A DNA stretch of 5,576 bases from an uncultured Erysipelotrichaceae bacterium (GTDB lineage: Bacteria > Bacillota_I > Bacilli_A > Erysipelotrichales > Coprobacillaceae), in assembly GCA_947573745.1 (NCBI GenBank), contig CANPGX010000076.1:1-5576 (forward strand). The letters run 5' to 3'. The position numbers were made by a program, and so were the translations under genes. A model generated the notes under the pieces. That model ran no database searches, was not told the DNA's origin, and saw only the letters and a program-made list of their open reading frames with translations. Of the stretch, positions 5,567 to 5,576 are shown piece by piece. How positions within the stretch are numbered: position 1 is the first letter of the stretch; every line of letters begins with the position of its first letter.

Positions 5567-5576
5567 TTCACCACTA

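Overview
The window looks like chromosomal DNA of an AT-rich Firmicute. Genes are short and tightly packed, ribosome-binding sites are strong AGGAGG types, and several promoters have TGn-extended -10 boxes. The gut Erysipelotrichia/Coprobacillus-like clade is a guess from base composition and protein flavour; nothing here fixes the species. No RNA genes, mobile elements, CRISPR arrays or phage genes were seen.

Layout, left to right. (1) The 5' part of an XpaC-family membrane protein gene runs leftward off the window (1-466, minus). A short divergent promoter region separates it from (2) a Cof-type HAD phosphatase gene on the plus strand (592-1403), which is broken near its 3' end by a one-base frameshift in an A run. 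(3) Facing it is a small NTF2/SnoaL-like protein gene (1441-1830, minus). Its upstream region holds a good sigma-A promoter and a conspicuous three-half-site inverted/direct repeat just downstream of the predicted transcription start. (4) A medium-chain zinc-type dehydrogenase gene (2143-2997, minus) is followed by a clear terminator; the protein appears to lack about 50 residues of its Rossmann domain. (5) An AraC-family regulator gene (3083-3811, minus) lies directly upstream of the dehydrogenase. The gap between them carries a tandem direct repeat with 20-bp period over the dehydrogenase -35 position. (6) A ROK fructokinase gene (3854-4729, minus) ends in a terminator that abuts the regulator's ribosome-binding site. 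(7) The C-terminal two-thirds of an HflX-type GTPase gene (4793-5554, minus) ends in a terminator whose U-tract runs into the fructokinase promoter. An in-frame TAA lies just upstream of its only available start.

How the genes may work together (inference): the regulator very likely controls the dehydrogenase through the tandem repeat. If the dehydrogenase is of the sorbitol/polyol type, its ketose product could be fructose, which the adjacent fructokinase would phosphorylate to fructose-6-phosphate. HflX (ribosome rescue/splitting GTPase), the HAD phosphatase, the NTF2-like protein and XpaC look like unrelated neighbours.

Three of the seven genes (HAD phosphatase, dehydrogenase, HflX) carry apparent lesions of different kinds. 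This means either local gene decay or errors in the assembly. I found no convincing new multi-gene system. The strongest leads are the two regulatory sites (3046-3082 and 1972-1997) and the lesions.
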